A stretch of DNA of 64,000 nt from an uncultured Clostridia bacterium (GTDB taxonomy: Bacteria; Bacillota; Clostridia; Peptostreptococcales; Anaerovoracaceae), in assembly GCA_934233735.1 (NCBI GenBank), contig CAKQGQ010000010.1, forward strand, positions 18,766 through 82,765, in the 5' to 3' direction. Position numbers and translations under genes: made by a program. The notes beneath the pieces were generated by a model. The model searched no databases. It was not told the origin of the DNA and saw nothing but the letters and a program-made list of their open reading frames with translations. Of the stretch, positions 6,262 through 15,109 are shown one piece after another (positions within the stretch are counted from its first letter, which is position 1; each line of letters starts with the position of its first letter).

Positions 6262-6656
6262 CAAAACCTCCCGCAAAGCTCGCATTTTACGACCTCTGCT
6301 TTCCATCTTTTTATTTTTGGCTTCGCCCGGTAAATCGGCTCTCCATCCTCCCCGCAGCGTTCGCATTTGAAAATATGTGCGTTGTACCCGCTGGTCTTCA
6401 CCCGAAACGCTCCATCCTTTCTTGCCTGCGCCGATAGGTCTAAGATTTTTACCTTCACGCACAGCGCCGCAGTATCTACGGTGAACAGTAGGGTTGCGTA
6501 GTAACCCTCGTTACCGCATTCGTCGACGGCCCATATTTCTACAACATATTCACCATCGGAATTGAACGGGACGGCGGTTTCCCACCGTCCCGTTTCCGGG
6601 TTTTGTGTAAACACGATTGTCTGCCCGTCGTATTTGCCATATACCCTAGCTACCAT
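6261..6656 (-). CDS. Ig-like tail protein with C-terminal zinc knuckles
   Basis: 131 residues. The N-terminal half (VYGKYDGQTIVFTQNPETG, then EYVVEIWAVDECGNEG) is a single bacterial-Ig-like fold related to the first domain of the neighbour at 6656-7570. The C-terminal third has two CxxC pairs (CERCG and CELCG) about 30 residues apart, a probable zinc-bound knuckle. Stop-start overlaps (TAATG upstream, TGATG downstream) show tight translational coupling. Role presumed in the distal tail. Zinc binding is inferred. Confidence 0.6.
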   Translation of the reverse strand: MVARVYGKYDGQTIVFTQNPETGRWETAVPFNSDGEYVVEIWAVDECGNEGYYATLLFTVDTAALCVKVKILDLSAQARKDGAFRVKTSGYNAHIFKCERCGEDGEPIYRAKPKIKRWKAEVVKCELCGRF

Positions 6657-7570
6657 TAGTCATCGATGTCGACGCTGATTACATAGGTCTGTCCAGCGTC
6701 TACCGGATTCGGCGTGATTGTGATTCCGCTGATAACCGGTGCAGTTATGTCGTAGATAACCTTGCGTTCTACCGTCGTAGTTACGCCTGCAAGGTTCTTT
6801 GCAACTACCGTGATGGTGTTTTCGCCTTCTGTTGCCAGTGTGAGTGCCTTGCTGAACGCGCCTGCAGCCGATACGGTTACTGAACCTTGGTCAACGCCGT
6901 TGAGCTTGATTGTTACTGTCGCATCTTTGTCGGTTGTACCTGTTACGCTGAGGGTCGATTTGTTCGTCTTCAATCCATCTGTCGGTGCCGTGACTTCGAG
7001 CGTCGGTGCTGTTGTCATTACTGTGAATGTCGTTGTTACTGTAGTGCACTGGTTGCCGTCATTGTCAGATACCTGGATAGATACTGTGTGCTGCCCGTCT
7101 GTCAGCGCAGTCTGCGGTGTGTAGCTTATATTGTACCCGCCTGTAGCGCTGTTCTTCGTGATTTTGGAATTATCCACAGCTGTTCCGTCAATTTTGAAAA
7201 TAAGCGTGGAGATATCGACCCCGGAGTCGTTGTCGCGAAGTTCTGCGCTGATAGCCGGAGCGGATGTCGCAAGATAGGAACCCGAAGACGGTGTGAGTTT
7301 TGTAACGGTCGGTGCCACCTTTTCTTTGACTTTTAGTTTCAAGCTTGCGCCGAGCGTTGCGTGCGTGTCATTGGCGCTGACTGTGTTCCCCGCTTGGTCT
7401 TCTGCGTCGATTTTAACTGGGTAATAGTGTCCGTCATTGTTGTTATACGATGACAACGACGGCGCCGTGATGGTCGCTTCGTACTTCCCCGTTGACGTGT
7501 TTTTGGTTAACGTATAGGCCTGTCCGTTTATGGTCACTTTTACCGTTTTTATTCCTGATGTAACTGCCAT
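6656..7570 (-). CDS. Multi-Ig-domain tail fibre/decoration protein
   Basis: 304 residues made of about three bacterial Ig-like domains. Domain 1 covers residues 1-80 (KVTINGQAYTLTKN). Domain 2 (about 90-185) has the SGVDISTLIFKIDG and GQHTVSIQVSDNDG strands. Domain 3 (about 190-275) has VTGTTDKDATVTIKLNG and GENTITVVAKN. A final PNPVDAGQTYVISV segment follows. Such domains bind cell-surface sugars on phage particles. No enzyme motif. Followed by three overlapping small genes with related folds, so the cassette may have arisen by domain splitting. Confidence 0.8.
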   Translation of the reverse strand: MAVTSGIKTVKVTINGQAYTLTKNTSTGKYEATITAPSLSSYNNNDGHYYPVKIDAEDQAGNTVSANDTHATLGASLKLKVKEKVAPTVTKLTPSSGSYLATSAPAISAELRDNDSGVDISTLIFKIDGTAVDNSKITKNSATGGYNISYTPQTALTDGQHTVSIQVSDNDGNQCTTVTTTFTVMTTAPTLEVTAPTDGLKTNKSTLSVTGTTDKDATVTIKLNGVDQGSVTVSAAGAFSKALTLATEGENTITVVAKNLAGVTTTVERKVIYDITAPVISGITITPNPVDAGQTYVISVDIDD

Positions 7571-7600
7571 TTTATTTCCTCTCTTTCTACTGTTCTCTGT

Positions 7601-7957
7601 TTAGAATTCTGTAAAATATTCTCCCTCAACAATTTCCGGTGGGAAACCGCCTTGTACGCAAACATATCTTTTCACACCATCGGTGTAATAGTAGTTAGGG
7701 TAAACTTCCATACCTACCTTGAATGTGATTGGTTTATCTGCCGTTCCGGATGCGTTCGGGTCTGCTTCCTCAATCCATGTGATAGCTCCACCGGCTTTGC
7801 TCTGATGCGGAACCCACTTGAAACCCGGTCTTGGTGTTACGATGCTAGGTTTATCTTCAATCGTGATTCCGACTTCCTCAATAACATCAACCACCTTTTT
7901 GTCTGCTCTGATTGCTTCCTTGATTGCTTCTAATCTTGCTGTCTGTTCACTGTTCAT
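7601..7957 (-). CDS. Phage tail-region hypothetical protein
   Basis: 118 residues. An N-terminal helical part (ARLEAIKEAIRADKKVVDVI) precedes GFKWVPHQSKAGGAITWIEE and a C-terminal aromatic-rich part (EVYPNYYYTDGVKRYVCVQGG). The latter resembles small carbohydrate-binding (CBM5/12-like) or XkdW-type segments of tail-fibre chaperones. It overlaps the upstream 84-codon gene by 11 bp. Exact role not known. Confidence 0.55.
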   Translation of the reverse strand: MNSEQTARLEAIKEAIRADKKVVDVIEEVGITIEDKPSIVTPRPGFKWVPHQSKAGGAITWIEEADPNASGTADKPITFKVGMEVYPNYYYTDGVKRYVCVQGGFPPEIVEGEYFTEF

Positions 7958-8201
7958 TGATTCCCACCTCTTTTTCTAATTCTGTCAACATAGTGTCGAT
8001 ATCGTCCGTTTTAGGTTCTGCCGTGATGTCTTCAATCTGCAATAGGCAGTTTTCTTCGTAGGATTTACTCGAATCCATCGGCTTGCCGTAATCGCCGCGT
8101 TGCTTAATCCATGCCTTGCCGTCTAAATAAATCATGTAGCCGTCGTCTAATATCTCGTAGGCAATGGGTTTGCCTGCGTATGTTTTGTCCGTAGTTATCA
8201 T
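7947..8201 (-). CDS. 84-residue phage protein next to tail fibre
   Basis: Begins MITTDKTYAGKPIAYEIL and contains DDGYMIYLDGKAWIKQRGDY then KSYEENCLLQIEDI. This pattern is widespread in clostridial prophages beside tail-fibre genes, but its function is unknown to me. The start overlaps the fibre stop by ATGA. A tail-fibre assembly role is only suggested by position. Confidence 0.6.
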   Translation of the reverse strand: MITTDKTYAGKPIAYEILDDGYMIYLDGKAWIKQRGDYGKPMDSSKSYEENCLLQIEDITAEPKTDDIDTMLTELEKEVGINEQ

Positions 8202-9370
8202 TGTGATACCTCCTTGTATGCTTTTAACATTACATAATGCGAATCTACCGCATTACCGCTTGTAGGACACGAGCCGATTAAGTGTATCTCGTTTTCCCCA
8301 TTGTTTGTGCACGCGCCAGCGCAAAATTTGTTTTTTAAATCCTCCAACATAGTCCATGCGTTGTTATAGAATTTGCAATGTTTATTAGGGAAATTATATC
8401 CTCCAAAAATATGAATTCCGTCCGGTAATTTCCCCACGCCGCCCCAATAATCATCATATGGAATGTTTGGAAGTTTCGCAAACGAGGTGCCATCGAATTC
8501 ATAGGCATGTGTGCTTTTAAAAAGGAGTATTTTACCGTCTACTGATATGCTTTCCCCGCAATCAAATGCTACGGGTGATTTTACGCCCGACATTTCCGCC
8601 CCGTTTTTGTACACATATTTATCGTGAAATGTGTAGTCATCCGTTCCTATTTTGCCGGATAAATTCCCTGCGATGGAGTTTCCAATTGTTCCAAGGCTGG
8701 TCCATGTGCCGTCCTTAAATTTGTAATATTTGTTTCTGTTTCTACTTACATCTCCGCCTTTGATTCTGATTTCGTCGTCGATAGCAATCGCTGAGCCTCT
8801 ACAGAACCTGTACGGCAAATCTCCTATGCTTGTCCAAACACCGTCCTCCAGTTTATAAAAATTATATCCATTCACTGGGTCTGATGATGTTGTGAGACTG
8901 TTTGTCCCACCTATGATGTATATGACATCATCAATGGCAACCGCCGCCCCGTCACAAAACGAGTATGGTGCAACTACACCCTCAAATGTGCCAATGAAGC
9001 TCTTCAGATTCATCCCCTTGTCGACCTCTGTGCCATCGACCTTAATTGATGGCTTTGCCTCTACTGTAACTTTGCTCAGGTGCTTTCCGCTATCGGGAAC
9101 TACCGTCTGCTGGGATGTGGTTGGCGTTACGGTCTTTTCTTGGGTTGGTGTTGGTTTTACCGTGACACCGGATAACAGTTTGCCGCTGTCGGGGGAAACA
9201 TCCACATTTCCCGTTCCTGCGGTTACTGTCTTGGTTTGGCTTGGTGTAGGGTTGACGGTTACTTTCTTCATCGTCTTACCCTTCGTTGGCTCTATCGTCA
9301 CTTTCGATGTGCCCACCGTGACGGTGCGTTCCTCTTCGGGCTTACCTGCGACGTTTGTCCTTCCTCTCAT
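8198..9370 (-). CDS. Tail fibre with triple repeat and kelch-like receptor-binding region
   Basis: 390 residues from the ATG at 9370 (AAGGAGGTGAGCGC ribosome site). Residues about 12-105 hold three copies of a 33-residue repeat with K-TVT, a V-x-P-(D/T)-x-G-K turn and VTV-x-PTP. Residues about 130-380 hold kelch-type units: AAVAIDDVIYIIGG, SAIAIDDEIRIKGG, ISVDGKILLF and GKLPDGIHIFGG. Units with YKLEDGVWTSIG and YKFKDGTWTSLG alternate. A beta-propeller of this kind on a fibre is a likely host-receptor binder. No enzymatic motif. Confidence 0.78.
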   Translation of the reverse strand: MRGRTNVAGKPEEERTVTVGTSKVTIEPTKGKTMKKVTVNPTPSQTKTVTAGTGNVDVSPDSGKLLSGVTVKPTPTQEKTVTPTTSQQTVVPDSGKHLSKVTVEAKPSIKVDGTEVDKGMNLKSFIGTFEGVVAPYSFCDGAAVAIDDVIYIIGGTNSLTTSSDPVNGYNFYKLEDGVWTSIGDLPYRFCRGSAIAIDDEIRIKGGDVSRNRNKYYKFKDGTWTSLGTIGNSIAGNLSGKIGTDDYTFHDKYVYKNGAEMSGVKSPVAFDCGESISVDGKILLFKSTHAYEFDGTSFAKLPNIPYDDYWGGVGKLPDGIHIFGGYNFPNKHCKFYNNAWTMLEDLKNKFCAGACTNNGENEIHLIGSCPTSGNAVDSHYVMLKAYKEVSQ

Positions 9371-9783
9371 GCGCTCACCTCCTTCGTCAGTAAGATGGTC
9401 AGAATCGTTATGCTTGCCGCCGGCTTTTCGACTGCGTAAATGAATACTCCGCCTTCGTAGGTTTTTGCGACTGGTGCGTAATTCCCGCTCAGCGCATCCG
9501 CTGCCGAAAAGATTACGTCCGGCATGTATTTTTCTGAGCACCCTTCAATCGAAATTCCCGCCCGGAACGGAAAACCTGTGATGTCGTTATTGCTTGTCCA
9601 CGCGCTGACCGGTACAGTAATGTCTTCCGCCTTGATGACCGACGCGTTCCCGGTAGTGCTCACTGCGTCTGCTATCTTTTTAAGCTGTGCATCAATGATG
9701 TCCATGTTGCCGTTCAGCTCCGCGATATCTGCAATCTCGTTTTCTTCCGGTTTTTGTAGTTTATAATTTTTTGTCTCTGCCAT
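9367..9783 (-). CDS. Tail-fibre adaptor protein
   Basis: 138 residues from the ATG at 9783. The earlier in-frame start would overlap the upstream gene. N-terminus MAETKNYKLQKPEENEIADI with NGNMDIIDAQLKKI is the common baseplate-attachment motif of Firmicutes fibres. The C-terminal beta module (VSAWTSNNDITGF to GGVFIYAVEKP) is shared with 5515-5835. It overlaps the large fibre start by 4 bp. Confidence 0.7.
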   Translation of the reverse strand: MAETKNYKLQKPEENEIADIAELNGNMDIIDAQLKKIADAVSTTGNASVIKAEDITVPVSAWTSNNDITGFPFRAGISIEGCSEKYMPDVIFSAADALSGNYAPVAKTYEGGVFIYAVEKPAASITILTILLTKEVSA

Positions 9784-9785
9784 TT

Positions 9786-10298
9786 TTACCTCACTTTCGC
9801 GTCCGCCCATGTGCCGGTCTTTAGCTGCGCCCATGTGAACGATTTTAAGTCTGCCCAGGTGTTGAATTTAAAAACATACTCAATCTGGATGTGTGCGGGC
9901 TTTGCCGCTTCCAGCGCCGCCTTTAGACCGTCTATGTCGGTAGGCACGCCTTTTCCGGCGAATGTCACAATCAGCTTGCTGTTTTTGTAGTCAATGTTCG
10001 TCTCGCCGTATTTCCAGCTGTTGGCCAGAAGCTGCAGCATGACGATGTCACATTTACAATCGGACCGCCACTTTGCTTCGACCGCCGAGCGTCTATCGTC
10101 TTCGCTCTCTGCTATCTGCGTAATGCCACATTCTTTTTCGTAGAATTCCAGCATTTCTACGCTGCAGGTGTCAAAAAAAAGATTTGAAAGAACCTGCTGT
10201 GCCTCTTCAAGCTGCACTCCGTGTTCCTTCGCGATTGCTTCGATTACATTTCGCACCATGGGATCGTCTTTGTTTAGTTTGTTGATTTTGTTAAGCAT
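9786..10298 (-). CDS. DUF2313/YmfQ-like baseplate wedge protein (XkdU)
   Basis: 170 residues. The helical N-terminal half (VLSNLFFDTCSVEMLEFYEKECG with RRSAVEAKWRS) matches the YmfQ/XkdU family, which follows baseplate J in contractile tails. The C-terminus has three short WADLK-like repeats (TWADLKSF, TWAQLKTG, TWADAK). The start overlaps baseplate J by 8 bp. It probably connects J to the fibres. Confidence 0.8.
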   Translation of the reverse strand: MLNKINKLNKDDPMVRNVIEAIAKEHGVQLEEAQQVLSNLFFDTCSVEMLEFYEKECGITQIAESEDDRRSAVEAKWRSDCKCDIVMLQLLANSWKYGETNIDYKNSKLIVTFAGKGVPTDIDGLKAALEAAKPAHIQIEYVFKFNTWADLKSFTWAQLKTGTWADAKVR

Positions 10299-11340
10299 AG
10301 GTAAATGTCACCGTCCCCAGTACCGCCACATAGCGCGCCTGCACGACAATGTTTGCCGTGCCGTCATTAACTTTCAAGTTTTCCACATCGATTACTCCGG
10401 CAGTACCCGTTATCCTGTTGCTGATATGCGCATAAGACGCAGTCGCTCCGGTGAACGCAATTTCCGCAAGGTAGGCTTCAATCGCCTCCTTGATTGCCGC
10501 TTCCGTTTCGCTTTGACCAACCCCAGACTGCAGCGTGACCTTTCCGGCAACATTGATATTTGTCGCTGTCGCCGATGACACATAGCACTTTGCGCCGATG
10601 GGCGCCGCGCCAAGGCCTTTTCCCTCGCTTGCCGGGTCGATGTAGTTTTGAACCTCAGCGACAAGAGTGGTAGAAGCCGGCTTCGACTGGTCGTTTATGA
10701 TGACCACATCAACCGTGCCGTCGCCATGACCAAGTGGGTAGACCTGCGCATCGCCTACCCCCGAAACTTCGAGCGCCCAGTTTTTATATGCAGCGGCGTT
10801 TCCTGATGATGTCGGCGTCCTAAGCGCCGCGTAATAACGCTCGCGCAAGGAATCGTCACTTTCTGCATCGTATCCGTCTGCTGTCGGCGCCGGGTTTGTG
10901 CAGGTTGCGATTCCAGGAATTGTGACCGGCATCTGCGTAATGGTTCCCGCTCCGACAATCCCGCTGTTTCCGGATAGTTTGGCTACAATTGGAACGTTTC
11001 CGCTTTCCGCTACCGTCACATCTTCCAGGGCTTCGAACTGCACGCCGTTTTCAGTTTCGAACAGATCGCCTGTCGTAACCGTTCCGTTTCCGGTGACGGT
11101 TACGCTTCCGGTTGCGAATGTCGCCGCTTTTCGCTCGATGCCTTTTCGCTGCCTTACGAATCGCTCCAGCTCCTGCCCGCTCAGATTGTCTGCGTCCAGT
11201 TTTCGGTCAATCTCTGCGATTATTTCGTCTGCGGTGTCCATCTCCTGACCGACTGCTTCTGTTACATCGTAAATCAAATACCCGGGTGTCTTTTCGTATT
11301 CGTCCGAAATCCGCCCCCGGATGTTTTCTCCTCTAGACAT
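10291..11340 (-). CDS. Baseplate J family protein (XkdT)
   Basis: 349 residues with the gp47/J pattern: N-terminal IRGRISDEYEKTPGYLIYDV, the AT-rich beta region ATGSVTVTGNGTV, the hallmark GYDAESDDSLRERYYAALRTP near residue 165, then GDAQVYPLGHGDGTVDVVIIN. The protein forms the outer baseplate wedge that transmits the contraction signal. Overlaps XkdS-like by 8 bp. Family length is usual. Confidence 0.93.
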   Translation of the reverse strand: MSRGENIRGRISDEYEKTPGYLIYDVTEAVGQEMDTADEIIAEIDRKLDADNLSGQELERFVRQRKGIERKAATFATGSVTVTGNGTVTTGDLFETENGVQFEALEDVTVAESGNVPIVAKLSGNSGIVGAGTITQMPVTIPGIATCTNPAPTADGYDAESDDSLRERYYAALRTPTSSGNAAAYKNWALEVSGVGDAQVYPLGHGDGTVDVVIINDQSKPASTTLVAEVQNYIDPASEGKGLGAAPIGAKCYVSSATATNINVAGKVTLQSGVGQSETEAAIKEAIEAYLAEIAFTGATASYAHISNRITGTAGVIDVENLKVNDGTANIVVQARYVAVLGTVTFTYA

Positions 11341-11764
11341 CCACTGTTACCTCCTCTTCCGTACCGTCCTGCAGGTAAACTACCATGCTGACGGTCAGTT
11401 TGTCTCCATTACGTTCCATCTCAAAATCGTCAATGGATTTGATCGCCCGATTCAAGCTTGCTTTTTCCTGAATTTCGCGCTTGATTTCGCTGAATACGAA
11501 ACCTTCGTCTTTGTATCCGATGTAGTTTTCTATGTAGGTCCCGAATTCCGTGCCTTCGTACACCGGGTATTTGTCCATAGCTGTCATTACTAGGAAACCT
11601 ACCCACTGTCCGACTGCCTGCTTTTGGTCGCAGTATACGACCTTGCCGTCCTTTCGCACATATTCGTGCTTTTTGAAATCATACAGCGGCGTTTTTCCGA
11701 TTTCGGTACTTTCGTCCGCCTCGTTAACTTCCTCTTCCATCATTTCGTCTATTTCCGGAAACAT
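11333..11764 (-). CDS. DUF2634 baseplate protein (XkdS)
   Basis: 143 residues. An acidic start (MFPEIDEMMEEEVNEADEST) precedes the conserved core AVGQWVGFLVMTAMDKYPVY and FGTYIENYIGY of the DUF2634/gp25-like wedge family. Just upstream of baseplate J as in PBSX. It would be a lysozyme-like-fold wedge component without catalytic role. Confidence 0.88.
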   Translation of the reverse strand: MFPEIDEMMEEEVNEADESTEIGKTPLYDFKKHEYVRKDGKVVYCDQKQAVGQWVGFLVMTAMDKYPVYEGTEFGTYIENYIGYKDEGFVFSEIKREIQEKASLNRAIKSIDDFEMERNGDKLTVSMVVYLQDGTEEEVTVDV

Positions 11765-11765
11765 G

Positions 11766-12053
11766 CTAACCTCCTATCACGTCAACTATTACAACCGATA
11801 CGGAATCCGAAAATGGTATGGCAAGGACTTCTTTTCCCTTTAGCTTGCTTTTTTGTGAGTCAAAATAGGTCTTAAAGGTCCTTGTCAGTATCAGGTCTTC
11901 CTCTTCGTATCTTCCTTCACCGTCAAAGGCGGTGATGACGAGCGGGCTTGTACTTTCGATTTTTCCGACAAAAAAGCTTGACTGATTAACCGCGCCGTCT
12001 TTGGCTTTTTGTATTTTTCCTTCAATTTTTTTTGCTAGTTCGTAATTCCACAT
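11766..12053 (-). CDS. DUF2577 baseplate protein (XkdR)
   Basis: 95 residues starting MWNYELAKKIEG at 12053. This start is supported by GGAG seven bases upstream, inside the end of the previous gene. The central strands VGKIESTSPLVITAFDG and the C-terminal KGKEVLAIPFSDSVSVVIVDVI match DUF2577 (OB-like) proteins between XkdQ and XkdS. Confidence 0.82.
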   Translation of the reverse strand: MWNYELAKKIEGKIQKAKDGAVNQSSFFVGKIESTSPLVITAFDGEGRYEEEDLILTRTFKTYFDSQKSKLKGKEVLAIPFSDSVSVVIVDVIGG

Positions 12054-12054
12054 A

Positions 12055-13005
12055 TCAGTTCTCCATTTCACAGCTCACGCGGTAATTTCCGTTGCTGAAT
12101 GTATGTGTGCAGCTCTTCACTTTGTACCAGCCTTTGACCTGTGCCTCAGGGCGGTTAAAATAGATGCGCACTCCGGCTCGTATGTTTGTGTTTCCCGGCA
12201 TTTCCGCGGTAAATGATGTTGTTACCTTGTTTTGCTGTTTTAGAATGTTCTTTGCTCTGTTTCGTGCCTTCGCGGCATCAATTTTTTCGTCTGTCTCAAT
12301 AACCGAAAGAAGCCCGTATTTCTTTATGGACGCTTCGTCTTTTGCCGTTGCCTTGACCTGGGCGCTTTTTTCGCTGCTTCCGGCTACTGTTACGCTGTTT
12401 TTCATATTTTCAATGCTCCGCGTTCCGGATATGCTGCAGGCGTGCGTGCACTCGCATTTTCTTCCCAGCTCGTCGATATAAATCGGCTTGATTTTCACGG
12501 CGCCGACTTCGATGATTTCCAGCTTTCCGCCCTTCATCCGCAACTTGTACTTTTTCCCGGTTTCGTGCCTTACTTTCTTCAGGATGTCTTTCAGGATGTC
12601 CGACACAGCTTCGTTTTTGTACAGCTTGGTGATGAGTGTCGGCATTTTCGGCATGCTGCCGAGCGGCACATTGAAGCGTTTGCATAACTTTGTGATTGCC
12701 TCGTTTGCGGATGCCTTTTTGAACTGAATAATCGTTGTGGATTTATTCAGGTAAAACGCGAAGTCATAGCCCCGGTACTCACCGCCACCGAGCGAAGCCA
12801 ACGTGATGATTCCCTGCAGTGCGGTCTTTTTGCCGATGTAAATCGTTACGATGTCGCCAACTTTCAGTGTTTTGTTTTGCTGCGGGTCAAAATACGAAAA
12901 GGGCAGGGAGAAACTAAACTCCATGCCCAGGCTGTCTTCCGAATCCCCCCAGCTGACATCGCCGCAGGGAATGGTCTTCTTATTAACTTTTACTTTGCAC
13001 TCCAT
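12055..13005 (-). CDS. Tail hub protein (XkdQ/gpD-like)
   Basis: 316 residues. Beta-rich N-terminal half (CGDVSWGDSEDSLGMEFSFS, LKVGDIVTIYIGKKTALQG), then a helical linker and a C-terminal domain with SGTRSIENMKNSVTVAG and MPGNTNIRAGVRIYF, as in the gpD/XkdQ hub family. It forms the central hub beneath the tail tube and holds the spike. Start and stop abut neighbours with no gap. Confidence 0.87.
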   Translation of the reverse strand: MECKVKVNKKTIPCGDVSWGDSEDSLGMEFSFSLPFSYFDPQQNKTLKVGDIVTIYIGKKTALQGIITLASLGGGEYRGYDFAFYLNKSTTIIQFKKASANEAITKLCKRFNVPLGSMPKMPTLITKLYKNEAVSDILKDILKKVRHETGKKYKLRMKGGKLEIIEVGAVKIKPIYIDELGRKCECTHACSISGTRSIENMKNSVTVAGSSEKSAQVKATAKDEASIKKYGLLSVIETDEKIDAAKARNRAKNILKQQNKVTTSFTAEMPGNTNIRAGVRIYFNRPEAQVKGWYKVKSCTHTFSNGNYRVSCEMEN

Positions 13006-13421
13006 CAGTACACCTTCCTATACTGCTCAAACGACAGCGAATAATTGATGTTTCCGGCGCGGTCCATCGACCAACTGAATGTCTCGCAGGACATTAGCCG
13101 GTTAAAAACTTCCTTGCCGTTTTTCCGCGTGATTACGACGCGCATCGGCTTTCGGTCGCGGCGGTTATTACGGAAAAACCGCACATACTCCATGGGGTCT
13201 TTGTAGGTTCCTTGGTGCCATGCGGTTTTTACTGGCGGGAAAAACGAGTCCAGTGTGATGGATGCCAGCGGCTCCGGTCCGAGCGTTTTCGTCTGGCCGT
13301 ATTTTGCGCTGTCGTGGTTTTCAGCGGTCGAGCTGCCGTAATCAATATTTAGCCCGTCCGCCGGGACGAAAGGAAGCTGCACAATCTTTTTATTGTTGTC
13401 TATCGATACTGTCATCTTCAT
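13005..13421 (-). CDS. Short baseplate/tail protein (XkdP-like, without LysM)
   Basis: 138 residues. N-terminus VSIDNNKKIVQLPFVPADG, then EPLASITLDSFFPPVK, EYVRFFRNNRRDRKPMRVV and FSWSMDRAGNINYSLSFEQY. This matches the N-terminal domain of XkdP-type proteins that link tape measure and hub. The usual C-terminal LysM domain is missing, which is a common short variant in clostridial phages. Confidence 0.78.
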   Translation of the reverse strand: MKMTVSIDNNKKIVQLPFVPADGLNIDYGSSTAENHDSAKYGQTKTLGPEPLASITLDSFFPPVKTAWHQGTYKDPMEYVRFFRNNRRDRKPMRVVITRKNGKEVFNRLMSCETFSWSMDRAGNINYSLSFEQYRKVY

Positions 13422-13432
13422 GTTCTGCCTCC

Positions 13433-15109
13433 TTAGGTGTTGTCAATTGCCGCAAGAACACGGTCTGCGATGTACTCGCCCGTCTCTTCCATGTATTGTT
13501 CATTTCCGATTACGTTTCCTTGCACGGTGAGGTAGACTGTGACGGATTTTCCGCCGAGAGATTTCCCTGCTTTATCCGCCGGAATGATTCGTGTTCCGGA
13601 CGGCAGGATTGCCTCTTCAGGGCCGATTTCATTAAATCCGGTCAGCCCGCCCGCGAAGTAGGTCGTTCCGAGGGCTTTGTTTCGGCCTTTGGTTCGGTTG
13701 GTGGACTCATGTGGTCTTCCGGATGTGCCTTTGTTTTCGTTTACATTGACATCTACAGACTTGCCGCCGAAGCTGAACAGCTTCTTTAGCTTATCTATAA
13801 TCGTTTTTACAACCGCAATCGTCGCCTGTACTTTTGCTTTGAGATTCAGGAACGCGCCCACCACCGTTTTCACGATGAATGAGGCTACTTTTTTCAGAAT
13901 CTCCCAGAGTTTATTGACAATATTTCTGAATTTTTCGCTGCGCTGATACAGCGTTACGAATGCCGTCACTAAAATGCCGATAGCAACCGCTACTAAGAGA
14001 ATCGGGTTTGCCGACAGGAGCCCTTTTATCAGTCCGCCTGACTTCGCAATCGTGCGAATGTTTAAATTCAAGTCGAGCAGTCCTTTTTTGACTTTCATTA
14101 TTCCGTTATACGCAAGTAGCGTAGAGTAAAAGCCTGCAATGATCGGGATGGCCGCTTTGGCGACTTTCTTTATCGTATCAAAGTTTTCGGAAATCCATTT
14201 GATGGCGTTCCCGACCTTATCGCCGAAAGTTGCGCCCCAGCCCTTGGCTTTTTCCTCCAGCTTTCCGAGTGCTTCGGTTGCTTTATTCAAGAGCGGAAGC
14301 ACTTTGCCGGCGAACGAGTTCTTATTGTCCGCAGAGCCGATGAAATTCGCCCCGATTCGCGATACCGCCGCCTTCATGTTTGAGATTGCGCCTGTTATCG
14401 TTTTCGATCCGATTTCCTTTGCGGCGCCGCCGATATTCTTTCGGACGGCTTTTTGGAATGTCGAAAGGCTGATTTCGCCGTCCTTTGCCATGTCAAAGAC
14501 TTTTTCGGCCGTGGTGCCGATTTCTTTGGCTAAGTACTGATAGATTGGAACGCCACGCTCCGAGAGCTGCGTCAGTACCTCGTTGTTTGCCGTGCCGCGC
14601 GTTGCAACCTTGTTGAAAATGGAGCCCATTTCGTCCATCTCGATTCCGGCAACTGCTGCGGCATCAGCTACAGATGACAGGTATTTCTCCAGTGCCTTTC
14701 CGGGCTTGATTCCGGCAGCAACCGCCGATGCGGCCGTGGTTGCAGCAGCGTCCATGCCGTACGCGGTTCCTTTTACAGACGCAAGGGCGTTGTCCATGAT
14801 TTTCGACACATCTTTTGCGCTGTTTCCGATTGCTTCAAGCTTTACTTTAGCGTTATCGATCTGCACCATGCGCGTCCATCCTTTGGATAGTGCCATTCCG
14901 GCAAACGCCGCGGTAGTTGCCGCCGCGACGCCTGCCACACGCTTTCCGAACTTAGTGAGCTTCGTCATGCCGGTATCGGTCATCTTCGTTAGGCTTTTCT
15001 GCGCCAGCGCGACTTCCTGCTGGAACTTTTTCGTTCCTTTTTGGGCAGTGAACAGCGGCTTGGTGAATTCGTCTTTTAATTTCAGAACTACATACGCTTT
15101 CTTAGCCAT
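13433..15109 (-). CDS. Tape measure protein
   Basis: 558 residues. Residues about 60-240 are the tape-measure N-terminal domain: MVQIDNAKVKLEAIGNSAKD, SVAAGIKPGKALEKY-like ASAVAAGIKPGKALEK, NNEVLTQLSERGVPIYQYL and GEISLSTFQKAV. A hydrophobic segment (LLSANPILLVAVAIGILVTAF) lies near 365. The C-terminus is glycine-rich (YFAGGLTGFNEIGPEEAILP). The modest length predicts a short tail. It lies directly after the chaperone pair, as in PBSX. Confidence 0.93.
   Translation of the reverse strand: MAKKAYVVLKLKDEFTKPLFTAQKGTKKFQQEVALAQKSLTKMTDTGMTKLTKFGKRVAGVAAATTAAFAGMALSKGWTRMVQIDNAKVKLEAIGNSAKDVSKIMDNALASVKGTAYGMDAAATTAASAVAAGIKPGKALEKYLSSVADAAAVAGIEMDEMGSIFNKVATRGTANNEVLTQLSERGVPIYQYLAKEIGTTAEKVFDMAKDGEISLSTFQKAVRKNIGGAAKEIGSKTITGAISNMKAAVSRIGANFIGSADNKNSFAGKVLPLLNKATEALGKLEEKAKGWGATFGDKVGNAIKWISENFDTIKKVAKAAIPIIAGFYSTLLAYNGIMKVKKGLLDLNLNIRTIAKSGGLIKGLLSANPILLVAVAIGILVTAFVTLYQRSEKFRNIVNKLWEILKKVASFIVKTVVGAFLNLKAKVQATIAVVKTIIDKLKKLFSFGGKSVDVNVNENKGTSGRPHESTNRTKGRNKALGTTYFAGGLTGFNEIGPEEAILPSGTRIIPADKAGKSLGGKSVTVYLTVQGNVIGNEQYMEETGEYIADRVLAAIDNT

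Noticed and set aside
6262..6462. N-terminal extension of the 87-residue tail protein
   Set aside because: It would overlap the upstream Ig gene by 200 bp. The TGATG overlap with GGGAGG at 6261 explains the start.
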